From CAYVQZ01 sp964453435 (GTDB lineage: Bacteria; Abyssobacteria; SURF-5), in the NCBI GenBank assembly GCA_964453435.1, contig CAYVQZ010000039.1, positions 1 to 54,120 on the forward strand: a stretch of 54,120 nucleotides of DNA, written 5' to 3'. A program made the translations under genes and the position numbers. Below are positions 17,564 to 26,432 of the stretch, piece by piece. The first letter of the stretch is position 1; the number at the start of each line of letters is the position of its first letter. The notes under the pieces are model-generated. The model was not told the DNA's origin. It saw nothing but the letters and a program-made list of their open reading frames with translations, and did no database searches.

Positions 17564-19576
17564 CTATGATGTTTGTATTACCTGGAACACTTTGTCACTC
17601 ACAACGGGGAGTTGAATCGTGAATGTGGTTCCTCCGCCCTGCTCGCTTTCCACCCGAATCTCCCCGTTGTAGTTTTTTACGATTCCGTATGATACCGACA
17701 GGCCGAGTCCCGTCCCCTTCACCCCTTTTGTCGTATAAAATGGTTCGAAAATATTTTTGATGTCCTCCGGTGGAATTCCGCAGCCCGTGTCCGCTATCTC
17801 TATCTCCACCTGCCCTTTCCGGTAACGAGAGCGGATGCTCAGCTTGCCGCCTTCCGGCATGGCGTCTTCCGCGTTTTTCACCAGGTTCAATAACACCTGT
17901 CGCATTTGGTCGGTCGAAACGCTCACTTCCGGAAGGTTCTCCGAGAGGTCCGCCTCCACCTCGATCTTGCGGCGGAAAAGCTGGCCCCGAAGAAGCGCAA
18001 GAAGTTCCTCGATGACCTGATTGATCTGCACGGATTGAATGTCCTCCATGCCCGGCTTCGCGAACTTGAGAAGGCGCCGCACGATTCCGGCGATCCGGTT
18101 TATCTCCTGATCGAGGATTTTCATGTTTTCCTTGTTGGGATCGTCCTCCGCCATCAGCAGTTTTGCGATTCCGACATAGTTCTTCAGGATGCCGAGCGGA
18201 TTATTGATTTCATGTGCAATCTGGGCCGCAAGCTCGCCGGTCGCCGCCATTCGTTCCGATTGCATGAGCTGCGCCTGCAGGCGTCTGAGCTGATTGACCC
18301 GTTGCTCCAATTCCTTGCCCCTTTTCTGCAACTGCTCCTGCGTGCGCTGCATCCTCTCGGCCATCCGATTGAACTCGAAACCGAGGAGTTCAATCTCGTC
18401 ATCGCTCCTGATGTCCAGGCGGTGCTCGAGGTTGCCCTGGCCGATCTCCTGAACGCCTTGCTGAAGCACCCGAATCGGACTCAGCAGGCGTCGCGCAAAC
18501 GCCAACCCCAGCAGCGAAATCAGGATCAGCATTGCCACGCTGAAGCCAAGCGCCTGAAGAAACAGGGCGTTCATGAGCGCCAGCGCTTCGGTTTCCGGCA
18601 GCGCCGTCACCACGCCCCATTCGCCACCGGCATACACAAAGGGGGATGACGCGAAGGAATCGTTGACCCGCGCAAATCCTGCGATTGTTTTTGTATTCGT
18701 TGATTCAAGCGTGAGATACGAGCATCCGGAGTCGGGCGATAAGAGCTTTGTTTCCTTTTCGTGAAACGCTGCGGGGCGGGAACTGGCCAGGCTGCGAGGG
18801 CGCAGGACGTAAAGGTTCCGCTCACTTGCTTGCTTGATAAAGAAGGCCAATATTTCTCTGTCGTCCGCTTGGGACAAGATGTGTCCCAGGTTGTACTCGA
18901 CGTGCACTCTTCCCTGGAACTCACTTGAAGATGCCGAACGAACAGGGACACAGACGTGCACGATTACCGACGAAGCCTCCTGTTCAAGGTCAGGCTCGTA
19001 AACTATTGGCCTGTCCCCGCCGCCCGGCGGAGTTTGTCGCCAGCATTCCTCTTCCCCCGCGTATGGGGAATCAAGCTTCCCAAAAGCTCCGACTACCATT
19101 CCGCCGCGGTCAACCACTTTCGCGGTTTCAATCCCGGGATGCCCTGAAGCGAAACCCTTGATTGTCCTGGATAGAGGTGTGTTTTCAATCCGCGCAAGGG
19201 CGGCATGTGTGTTTGCCGTCGTTTTCCATATCTCATATTCCTCCCGTGCAAGCGCCGCTGCCTCCGGCGCCGGGAGACCCTCATATTTCTTGTTCTGTTC
19301 GACAAGCGCCTGACGGATGTCTGCAGAATTTGCGACCAGCGTCAATGACCGGACCAGCCCGTTCAATGATAAATTAATTTTTTCGGAAACGTTTTGGGCC
19401 ACCCGCTGCATCTTTGCGCCTGCGCGGTCGCACCTGATCTTGTGCGCATGATAATAGCTGAACAGAGCGGTGCTTATTGTCGTGATGGCGGCGCCGAGAA
19501 CGAATACGGTGAGGAACTTCCTGGTGAGGCTTTTGCTCACCGGCAAGGAACTTGGATATTGGCCCGAACTTCTCAT
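17564..19576 (-). CDS. membrane sensor histidine kinase
   Basis: 670 residues: first transmembrane helix about 20-43, extracytoplasmic sensory region about 45-330 (Cache-like by length), second helix 337-361, HAMP 362-415, coiled coil 405-440, DHp with H455 (AHEINNPLG), and a HATPase domain with N box NLVKNAEDAM (564-573), G1 DTGCG (596-600), F box and G2 GTGLGL (621-626). All catalytic motifs look intact. The start ATG overlaps the stop of the upstream kinase gene by 4 bp, so the two are translationally coupled. The ligand is unknown. Confidence 0.92.
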   Translation of the reverse strand: MRSSGQYPSSLPVSKSLTRKFLTVFVLGAAITTISTALFSYYHAHKIRCDRAGAKMQRVAQNVSEKINLSLNGLVRSLTLVANSADIRQALVEQNKKYEGLPAPEAAALAREEYEIWKTTANTHAALARIENTPLSRTIKGFASGHPGIETAKVVDRGGMVVGAFGKLDSPYAGEEECWRQTPPGGGDRPIVYEPDLEQEASSVIVHVCVPVRSASSSEFQGRVHVEYNLGHILSQADDREILAFFIKQASERNLYVLRPRSLASSRPAAFHEKETKLLSPDSGCSYLTLESTNTKTIAGFARVNDSFASSPFVYAGGEWGVVTALPETEALALMNALFLQALGFSVAMLILISLLGLAFARRLLSPIRVLQQGVQEIGQGNLEHRLDIRSDDEIELLGFEFNRMAERMQRTQEQLQKRGKELEQRVNQLRRLQAQLMQSERMAATGELAAQIAHEINNPLGILKNYVGIAKLLMAEDDPNKENMKILDQEINRIAGIVRRLLKFAKPGMEDIQSVQINQVIEELLALLRGQLFRRKIEVEADLSENLPEVSVSTDQMRQVLLNLVKNAEDAMPEGGKLSIRSRYRKGQVEIEIADTGCGIPPEDIKNIFEPFYTTKGVKGTGLGLSVSYGIVKNYNGEIRVESEQGGGTTFTIQLPVVSDKVFQVIQTS

Positions 19577-21621
19577 GTCCGCATGTTTCCGGCTGAAGCG
19601 CCCCCGTTCAAGGGAATTTTTATCCGCAGAACGTTTCCTTGCCCTCTTCGGGAGGCCACCTCAATGTCGCCGCCATAACTTTGGATAATGTTGTGAACCA
19701 TGTAGAGGCCGAGTCCCTTCGGCACAATTCCTTTCGCGACCGCGCTCGGCAGAAACAGTTCGTTTGCCTCTTCAATGGTATGCCGTATACCCGTATTGGA
19801 AAACTCGATCAGGATGGAGCTGTCGCGCTTGCGCGTCGCGACGGTAAGCGTTCCCCCCTCGGGCATCTCCGCAATCGACAGCTTGATCAGGTTGGCGAAA
19901 ACCATCTTCATCTGGTTGGGTATGACCGACACGCGCGGAAGCTTCGGGGTAAGCCTCAATTCAGTCGAAATTCCCGCCGCATCAAGCTTGTCTTTCATCG
20001 ACACGATCGAGTTCTCAACCAGCAGATTCAGCGGGGTCTCTTTCGGCTCATCGGAGTATGCCTCGGAAAAGTGCAAAAGTTGGTCGGTTATGTTTGCGAT
20101 GCGATCGACTTCCTCGGATACCACCGCCAGTTCCTCATGCTCTGCCCCCCCGCTCGCCAGCTTGTCTGCAAGAATTCGGATGTAATTCTTTGCTATTCCG
20201 AGCGGGTCCTTCATCTCATGGGCCACCACTGCCGCCAGACGCGACGAGGAGACCGGGGACTGGTATTGCGCCAATCGCGCCTTGGACAATTCACATTCCG
20301 AGTAGAGTCGCGCATGCTCGAGCGCAACCGCCGCGAAACTGGATATCGCGCCGATAAGGTCCAAATCCCTCTTTGTAAACGCGCCCTCCACTTTGTTTAT
20401 GAGTTCGATAACGCCAACCGTCGTTTCGCCCCTCTTCATGGGGACCGCGAGGATCGACTTCGACACAAATCCGGTGGCTCGTTCAACGTCGGCATAATAA
20501 CGGGAATCCTTCTGGACATCGCGCACGATTAATCCTTCGCCGGTCTCTGCCACCCAGCCGGCGATGCCCTGCCCTAATTTCAGGCGGAACGGCTTGATAA
20601 GACTCGCTTTCTCGCCCAGCGCAACCAGGAATTCCAGCGTATCGTCGTCGAGCCTCAATATCGAGCCCGCTTCCACTCGTATTACTCGCGCGATGCTCTT
20701 CAGGATAGTCTCGAGAACCGACTCGATATCCAAATCCGCCAAGCTGATCGCTTGCGCAATCTCGTTGACGAGCTTGAGATGATTTGCCTTTTCCTTGATC
20801 TTCCGCTCGTATTCCTTCCGCTGGGCAATGTCTCTGGCAATCGCGAGAATATGTTTGCTGCCGTCGATAGTTACCGCCGTGGCGCTGATATCTACCGGCA
20901 CGGTCTTTTTCTTTTTCGTCAGGATCGACAGATCATCAAATCTGGCAGCCCCCTGTTCAATTGCATCGTTGGCCTTTTCAAGAGCGAGATTAAGGTCGAA
21001 AACCGATACGAGCGAGTTGAACCCCATGCTTTTCAGTTCGGCCTCCGAGTAGCCCGTAAGGCCGCAGGCGGCCTCATTGACCTCGACAAAAAGCCCCGTG
21101 TCGTAATTGAGCAGAAAAATTGCGTCATTGGCCATCTCCAACAACTCGGCGTACTTGCTCTCCGCTCCCGCCGCGGCTTTTTCGCGGCGCCTTGACACCG
21201 CCCTCGCTGTCTGCAAGAGCAGATCGTGTGTCCGCATGCGGAGCCGGCCTTCGAGTCGCTGCGCCTTCTGGGGCTTTGCAAAATAGTGCTCGCGCACGGT
21301 GTCCGACAAAATATCAAGAAGAATGAGTTGGGCCTGCTGGAGTTCATCGAGCCGAAGAGTCTTCACACGCTCCTTGTAACGCTTGCTCAGGCGGACCTTT
21401 CGCGTTTTTCCGGCAGACGGAACACTTGTAAGAGGCAAGATGAGGGAATCATATATGCCGCCCAGGATTTCGGAGAGTTCTTCGGGTGTCCCCCAGGAAG
21501 ATAATTTCTTCCGGAGTTCAGGCTTCGACAGGATGTTGGTGAGCCACTGCCCGACTATTGGTTCCTTGCGGGTCCTCAGGAACCTTGCCAGTTCGGTGGA
21601 ACCGCCCGTGCGAGGCGCCAT
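19573..21621 (-). CDS. soluble PAS-GAF histidine kinase, divergent ATPase lid
   Basis: 682 residues with no membrane helix. The N-terminal about 130 residues resemble an RsbRD-like regulatory domain. A PAS domain (156-270, YAELLEMANDAIFLL), a GAF domain (about 285-440, QGIAGWVAETGEGLIV), a DHp with H468 (AHEMKDPLG) and a HATPase domain follow. The ATPase motifs deviate: the N box reads FANLIKLSIAEM, lacking the second Asn, and the G1 box is SNTGIRH instead of DTGxG, while G2 GLGL is kept. It may be a weak or inactive kinase partner of the adjoining complete kinase. It is first in the cluster. Confidence 0.88.
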   Translation of the reverse strand: MAPRTGGSTELARFLRTRKEPIVGQWLTNILSKPELRKKLSSWGTPEELSEILGGIYDSLILPLTSVPSAGKTRKVRLSKRYKERVKTLRLDELQQAQLILLDILSDTVREHYFAKPQKAQRLEGRLRMRTHDLLLQTARAVSRRREKAAAGAESKYAELLEMANDAIFLLNYDTGLFVEVNEAACGLTGYSEAELKSMGFNSLVSVFDLNLALEKANDAIEQGAARFDDLSILTKKKKTVPVDISATAVTIDGSKHILAIARDIAQRKEYERKIKEKANHLKLVNEIAQAISLADLDIESVLETILKSIARVIRVEAGSILRLDDDTLEFLVALGEKASLIKPFRLKLGQGIAGWVAETGEGLIVRDVQKDSRYYADVERATGFVSKSILAVPMKRGETTVGVIELINKVEGAFTKRDLDLIGAISSFAAVALEHARLYSECELSKARLAQYQSPVSSSRLAAVVAHEMKDPLGIAKNYIRILADKLASGGAEHEELAVVSEEVDRIANITDQLLHFSEAYSDEPKETPLNLLVENSIVSMKDKLDAAGISTELRLTPKLPRVSVIPNQMKMVFANLIKLSIAEMPEGGTLTVATRKRDSSILIEFSNTGIRHTIEEANELFLPSAVAKGIVPKGLGLYMVHNIIQSYGGDIEVASRRGQGNVLRIKIPLNGGASAGNMRT

Positions 21622-21785
21622 TTGCCGCCGATCCTTTCGTCCTCACGAGGGTTGTCCAGCGTGCGGAAGTGCCAATCCCTCCAACTGTTTTGCTATTATT
21701 ATACTGGCAAGAAAAATAAATTGCAACAGGTTTTCGAATACTCGAAAAGTTTTGGAAAAGCTGACGTTCATAAACAACAGAAAAA

Positions 21786-22208
21786 TCAGAAATTCCGACG
21801 CTTTTCCACATACAGAATACGGAACACCAAATCCTCGCCCGCTCGGTCTTCCACTATCTCGCTGTGCTGGCCGGGCTCGAGGGTGAACACCACTTCTTCC
21901 AGACGCTCCGGCAACACCCCTTTGCCTACCCACCCCATGTCCCCGCCGTCTTCAGCGCTCGGCGCCTCGGATTCGTTAATGGCAAGTTGCTCAAAATTTG
22001 CTCCCTTTTCCAGAAACTCCATTATCTCCTTGCTTTTCCGGCGGGCGCGCTCTATATCGGCCGGGTCCTCCGGATCGGCTTTTACCACGATAACGCGGAC
22101 ATATACTTCCGGTTTCCGCTGGGGGGCGGGAGCAAGCAACGTCATACCCATCGCCAACAAGAAAACAGCGGGTACAACCAACCACAGTATCTTTGTGCTT
22201 CGCATCAT
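21786..22208 (-). CDS. parvulin-type peptidyl-prolyl isomerase-like exported protein
   Basis: 140 residues with an N-terminal signal or anchor (KILWLVVPAVFLLAMGMTLL). The rest reads as a PpiC/rotamase domain: RARRKSKEIMEFLEKGANFEQLA, GGDMGWVGKGVLPERLEEVVFTLEPGQHSEIVE. The domain is nearly complete, but there is no separate SurA-like chaperone region, so it is smaller than PrsA or SurA. Role inferred: folding of envelope proteins. It lies upstream of the kinase cluster with a 165-bp gap. Confidence 0.75.
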   Translation of the reverse strand: MMRSTKILWLVVPAVFLLAMGMTLLAPAPQRKPEVYVRVIVVKADPEDPADIERARRKSKEIMEFLEKGANFEQLAINESEAPSAEDGGDMGWVGKGVLPERLEEVVFTLEPGQHSEIVEDRAGEDLVFRILYVEKRRNF

Positions 22209-22640
22209 TGCTACGCTTACTTTAAAGAAGACCCAACCTTTTTCAGCATCATAATCCTAGCACACATCTGAACCCGATTTCAAGAGCTTCATGACCACTC
22301 ATGTCTCGCCTCTCTCCCGCGATTGCTTATGTTGCCGACAGCCCAGCGCAGGGGACGGTATATCCGTTCCACGGTTCTCCTGATACGGGTTGCTGGGATG
22401 CCGCATGGTGTCCCTCCCCCAATAACTACTGCGCCGGGCAATCGTGAGACAGCTTCACATGGCCGGGGTTTTGGCGGCCTCATCTGCCTCGAAAACACAA
22501 TGTTGCGTTTTTCGGAAATTGTGATAACAATAACGCAGAGTCGGTATCCCAAATCGTCCGAGTCGCAGGAAACATTGGCTCGCCGTCACCGGGCAGACAG
22601 AATCTGCCCCGCGATTGCCCCTGAAAGCAGGAAGATAATC
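22209..22640. repeat. intergenic region with dispersed-repeat modules
   Basis: Separates the divergent isomerase and NADH dehydrogenase genes. TTGCCGACAGCCCAGCGCAG (from 22331) closely matches TTGCCGATAAGCCAGCGCAG at about 35630, and AATCGTGAGACAG near 22440 matches copies at about 34.27, 35.76 and 35.88 kb. The frame of the plus-strand gene stays open here but has no protein-like features before GTG 22641. Confidence 0.5.
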
Positions 22641-23900
22641 GTGAAAAGCAAACAAAAACGCGTCGTGATCCTGGGAGGCGGTTTTGGTGGTGTCTACACC
22701 GCCCTTCGAATGCTTTCATGCACATTCCGTCACTCGCAATTGAACATAAAGCTCGTAAGCCGGAATCCTTGCTTTGAGTTCAAACCCTTATTCCCCGAGG
22801 TTCTCGGTTCCAGGCTCGCTCCGGAATTGGTCGTGACTCCGCTGAAGGAACTCTTCCGGGACACACGATGCCAGGTGAAGCTCGCCGAGGTAACAGGCAT
22901 CGACCCCGGGAGAAGAATCGTGGAAACCACGGCAGGCTCGGAGCCCTTCGATTATTTGGTGGTTGGTTTGGGTGGTTCCCCAAAATACGTCAACACAACC
23001 CGAAATGCAGAGGTTTTCACGTTCGAGTCCCTCGACGATTGTTTGAGATTGCGCGAGCGCCTCTCTTTACTCTCGGCACGCTCATCCCGGACGCGTGCCG
23101 GGCAAAGCCGCGCTCCGAAAACAGTTGTCGTCATCGGGGCGGGTCCCACCGGCATCGAGGTCGCCTGTGAGGCCCGGCATCTGCTCACCGGCCATCGGGA
23201 GGGGACGCGGGGACCAGTGAAGAAGACGCCCCATGAAATATTCCTCATCGAGGCCTCCGCCAGGATTCTTCCCGGATGGGGAGCGGATCTCAGGAAACCG
23301 GTGGAACGCGCGCTCAAGCAGGCACGCGTTCAAACCCTCACCGGCGAGGCCGTCAGCCGGATTGGCAAGCGCCGAGTCGGTCTCGCCGATAATCGCACGA
23401 TTGCCGCCGATGTCATCGTTTGGAGTGGCGGCTTGAAGGGTCTTCCACTGTACGAGAGCTTCGAGGTGGACAACAATGGTCGTATCCGCGTGGACCGTGC
23501 GCTTCAGGCACAGCAATATGGCAATATCTTTGCCATTGGCGATGCCGCCGGTTCCGATGCGTTCACGGGCGCTGTTCCGCAAAGCGCACAGGCAGCATAC
23601 CAGCAGGCGCGTCTCATCGCGGAAAACATCGAGAGGAGCCTTCGGGGACGAACTCTTATGGATTTTCGCTATGTCGAGCGGGGCCAGATTGTTCCCGTCG
23701 GCGGGCGCCGCGCAATCGTCCGCTCCGGCGCGATTATGCTCGAAGGATTCCCTGGGTGGGCGTTAGAAAAAACAATTTTCCTCCTCCGTACGCCAGGCTG
23801 CGAGAACAAACTCAAACTCTTTGACGGCCTGGTCTTGCAGCCGCTGGCAAAGAGAGGACTCCGATACATCGAGGAAAGACGCGCGCATGTGCCACGCTGA
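22641..23900 (+). CDS. ndh: type II NADH dehydrogenase-like FAD oxidoreductase
   Basis: 419 residues. FAD-binding GGGFGGVYTALRML at residues 11-24, NAD(P)H-binding VVVIGAGPTGIEVACEA in the middle, and the second FAD contact NIFAIGDAA with PQSAQAAYQQA near 310-330 fit NDH-2. Such enzymes pass electrons from NADH to quinone without pumping protons. A C-terminal amphipathic region (ALEKTIFLLRTPG) would attach it to the inner membrane. GTG 22641 is chosen because AGGAAG lies 6 nt upstream; the frame is open much further but those codons are repeat DNA. A sulfide:quinone oxidoreductase is less likely, as its catalytic Cys pattern is not seen. Confidence 0.83.
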   Translation: MKSKQKRVVILGGGFGGVYTALRMLSCTFRHSQLNIKLVSRNPCFEFKPLFPEVLGSRLAPELVVTPLKELFRDTRCQVKLAEVTGIDPGRRIVETTAGSEPFDYLVVGLGGSPKYVNTTRNAEVFTFESLDDCLRLRERLSLLSARSSRTRAGQSRAPKTVVVIGAGPTGIEVACEARHLLTGHREGTRGPVKKTPHEIFLIEASARILPGWGADLRKPVERALKQARVQTLTGEAVSRIGKRRVGLADNRTIAADVIVWSGGLKGLPLYESFEVDNNGRIRVDRALQAQQYGNIFAIGDAAGSDAFTGAVPQSAQAAYQQARLIAENIERSLRGRTLMDFRYVERGQIVPVGGRRAIVRSGAIMLEGFPGWALEKTIFLLRTPGCENKLKLFDGLVLQPLAKRGLRYIEERRAHVPR

Positions 23901-23912
23901 CCGGCCCTGTTC

Positions 23913-24404
23913 TCACCAAGGAATTGCGAATGACAATAACCCGAGGTAGACTTCTCCGTTGCTCGACCGTTCTTCTATCAGCAAGAGGGCCGGGCCCGGG
24001 TGTCTTCGGGATGCCATGAACATATGCACCCTGGTTTTGTAGCCGGGTGCATCCACGCGCGAGACGAAATGCGAAGGCACAAGCCTCACTGTTTCCTCTC
24101 TGTCTGTGCCCGTCGTCCTGAGAGAAACTTCCTGAGGCGGTCGCTCGGTTCCCCGCGAGCCCTCGACTTTCTGATGAGACAATAAAGCTTGTTTCCCTGG
24201 TTCAACAGCCTTCTGCTGTGGTATGGCGGTGTCTACCAGCGCCAATTTCGGCATGGGGTTCGAGACCTCGCCCGAGGAAGGATTCGCGAAAGCCATTCCG
24301 GATATCAGACAAACCATCGAAAGCGCTAGGAAAAAAATTCCCAGCCATTTCTTCATTCGCCCGAAACGTTTGCCGGACTCCTTGACGACGACATTTGATC
24401 CCAC
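23913..24404 (-). CDS. small exported protein of unknown function
   Basis: 163 residues from GTG 24404, 11 nt behind AGGAGG. An N-terminal signal (MKKWLGIFFLALSMVCLISGMAFA, here given only as a segment of basic then hydrophobic residues near 17-40) is followed by a Pro/Lys/Glu-rich linker and a short C-terminal domain (HMFMASRRHPGPALLLIEE). A start at the internal ATG of MKKW is an alternative. It converges with the NADH dehydrogenase gene, 12 bp apart. I do not recognise the family. Confidence 0.55.
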   Translation of the reverse strand: MGSNVVVKESGKRFGRMKKWLGIFFLALSMVCLISGMAFANPSSGEVSNPMPKLALVDTAIPQQKAVEPGKQALLSHQKVEGSRGTERPPQEVSLRTTGTDREETVRLVPSHFVSRVDAPGYKTRVHMFMASRRHPGPALLLIEERSSNGEVYLGLLSFAIPW

Positions 24405-24593
24405 TCTGATTCACCCTCCTTTACATGTTTATACGGGGATGAGCAAGTCAAGTGCCAACCGCAAAAGAGCGAAAAATGGCCGGTTTTCCGGAAAATAAAC
24501 GACATGAAATGGCCGGCTCAAGTTACATAATTGAAAGGCGAACGACGAATTTCGGACGGCGCGAATCTCTCAAATAATCCTGCGGGGAGCGGA

Positions 24594-24785
24594 TTAAAGG
24601 ATAAGCGCCAAGAAGCCGGCGAGAACGGCGAGCGCTATCAAAGCGGCGAGCCAGCCCCGGAATGAATATCGGAGCCCTGACATGAGCCCCACTGGTTTGG
24701 GAAGCACCTCGCCACAATAAATGCAGTTGAGGTTCTCCGCCGGGGTCGGTTTCCCGCACGTTTTGCATATAGCGTGGTCTTCCAC
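24594..24785 (-). CDS. zinc-ribbon single-pass membrane protein
   Basis: 63 residues from GTG 24785 with GAGAGG 6 nt upstream. Two Cys pairs, CKTC and CIYC (residues 7-10 and 20-23), form a small zinc ribbon. One C-terminal membrane helix (LAALIALAVLAGFLALIL) ends the protein. Function unknown; such tail-anchored zinc ribbons are common in bacteria and poorly studied. Confidence 0.6.
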   Translation of the reverse strand: MEDHAICKTCGKPTPAENLNCIYCGEVLPKPVGLMSGLRYSFRGWLAALIALAVLAGFLALIL

Positions 24786-24939
24786 TTGACACCTCTCTTT
24801 CGGCGTACGACATTATACCAGATATTATGACGACGCTCTGCAATCCGGACCGAGTGTGTCTCAGGATTGCTGATACCTTCTGGCTGTTGTCCCGCGCCTC
24901 CTGAAGTTTCAGTTTGCAAAAAGGGAAGCTGCGTATACA

Positions 24940-26136
24940 ATGTATGTGTCTCTCGGACCATATTTCTCATTCCCCCCGGAAAGCGAGGGTGCCGACATTA
25001 ATCCCGAGCGGAAGACTTTCGGAAGGAATTTTCTTCTGTGCTTCCTGTGTAATAACCTTGTTATCTCGAACCTGGTGCTTTTTCTCTATTACAACCGGTA
25101 TCTCGAACAGTTGGGCGCCACAAAAACTCAGATCGGGATTTACATGGGGGCGTTGGCGCTTGGTTCAGTGGTGGTCCGCCCCGTTGTCGGAGGTCTGGTG
25201 GACCGTTACGGCCGAAAACAAATCATGTATTTCGGCCTTGCGTTGATGATTTCGGCTACTGCCGGCTATTTCTTCTGCCGCGAATTGAATTGGCTGATCC
25301 TGCTCGTTCGAATATGCCACGGGATCGGGTTCGGGTGCTACATCACCGGCATATTCACGGTTGTCGCCGACGATGCGCCTTCAACCAGGAGAGCCAAGGT
25401 CATCGGAGTTTTCGGCCTTTCCGGCGCCCTGGCATTCGCATTATTTCCGATTGTGGCAGAGTCCGTTATCGGACGCTTCGGGTTCCAAGCGCTCTTTGCG
25501 GTGGCCCTCCTCGCGCTCGTCGGAGCACTCGCGGTCTGCAAAACGATCAGCGCGATCGAGACCGTCGAACTCGAGTTCCCGCCCGTTAGCTTTATCACGC
25601 TTGTGCGGCAGCCCGACCTCCTGATCCCCGTCGGCGCCCTGTTCTTCTTCTGCACCGGCGTTGGCTCGCTTGTCAACTTCATAGCGGTCTATCTCGCCCC
25701 CAAAGGCGTCAGCGTGTCCTATTTCTTCGTTTCCAGTTCCGCCGCCAGCGCAGTCGTCCGAATTTACCTCGGCCACCTATCCGATGTATACGGCCGCCGG
25801 CTCGTGGCGTTGCCCGCATTTGTCGCCGGAAGCCTCGCTTTGTTCTGGCTCGGCCTGTTCAATTTCCCGTGGGAACTGCTCGTTTGCGGACTCCTGTGGG
25901 GCATGGGAATCGGGTTCTGTGTTCCCGCCGTCGCGGCCTCCGTCGTCGACAGGGTCAAGCCGCAGGATAGGGGAAAGGGACTCGCACTTTTCACGGCTTC
26001 TTTTGACCTCGGTGTTATGGCAGGCTCGTTCGCATACGGCACGGTTGCAGAACAGATTGGTTACTCAAGGATGTATCTGGCCGCCTCCGGCATAGTCCTC
26101 ATATCGGCAGCCATCGCCCGCTCCTTCCGCAACTGA
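24940..26136 (+). CDS. MFS transporter
   Basis: 398 residues with twelve hydrophobic helices and the major-facilitator loop 2-3 signature GGLVDRYGRKQIMYFG near residues 85-100, repeated weakly as GHLSDVYGRRLVALP in the second half. Family members of this length export drugs or transport small organic acids and sugars; the substrate is unknown. The next gene on the strand is the M20 peptidase, about 300 bp on, so co-transcription is uncertain. Confidence 0.88.
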   Translation: MYVSLGPYFSFPPESEGADINPERKTFGRNFLLCFLCNNLVISNLVLFLYYNRYLEQLGATKTQIGIYMGALALGSVVVRPVVGGLVDRYGRKQIMYFGLALMISATAGYFFCRELNWLILLVRICHGIGFGCYITGIFTVVADDAPSTRRAKVIGVFGLSGALAFALFPIVAESVIGRFGFQALFAVALLALVGALAVCKTISAIETVELEFPPVSFITLVRQPDLLIPVGALFFFCTGVGSLVNFIAVYLAPKGVSVSYFFVSSSAASAVVRIYLGHLSDVYGRRLVALPAFVAGSLALFWLGLFNFPWELLVCGLLWGMGIGFCVPAVAASVVDRVKPQDRGKGLALFTASFDLGVMAGSFAYGTVAEQIGYSRMYLAASGIVLISAAIARSFRN

Positions 26137-26432
26137 CAAATCTGGAAGAGCGCCGACTTGCAAGCATGCGCCGGTTGCAGCGGACAATTGAGACGTGTGG
26201 GTTGATTGCTTGCGAAAGGCCTCCCAAAGGTCACGCCCCGCGTGATTCCGTGTCCCCGGAATCAGCATCAATCGAATTATCGGACACACTCAATTGTCAG
26301 GATACAACGTGTTCGGCTGCCAGCCGACTTGCCCAGCGCAGCAGGCAAAGTTTGACCCCTGCGCGCTTGAGAAGGTATGATTGCATCCGCCACGGACACG
26401 CGGGAATTGAAACAGGAAAGGATAAAGGAAGG
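26137..26432. other. intergenic region, possible repeat fragment
   Basis: About 300 bp upstream of the peptidase. A segment around 26240-26300 (CGAATTATCGGACACACTC) resembles ACGAATTATCGGACAGATTC at about 30773 and may belong to the dispersed repeat family. The peptidase frame stays open here but is not protein-like. No promoter could be assigned with confidence. Confidence 0.35.
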
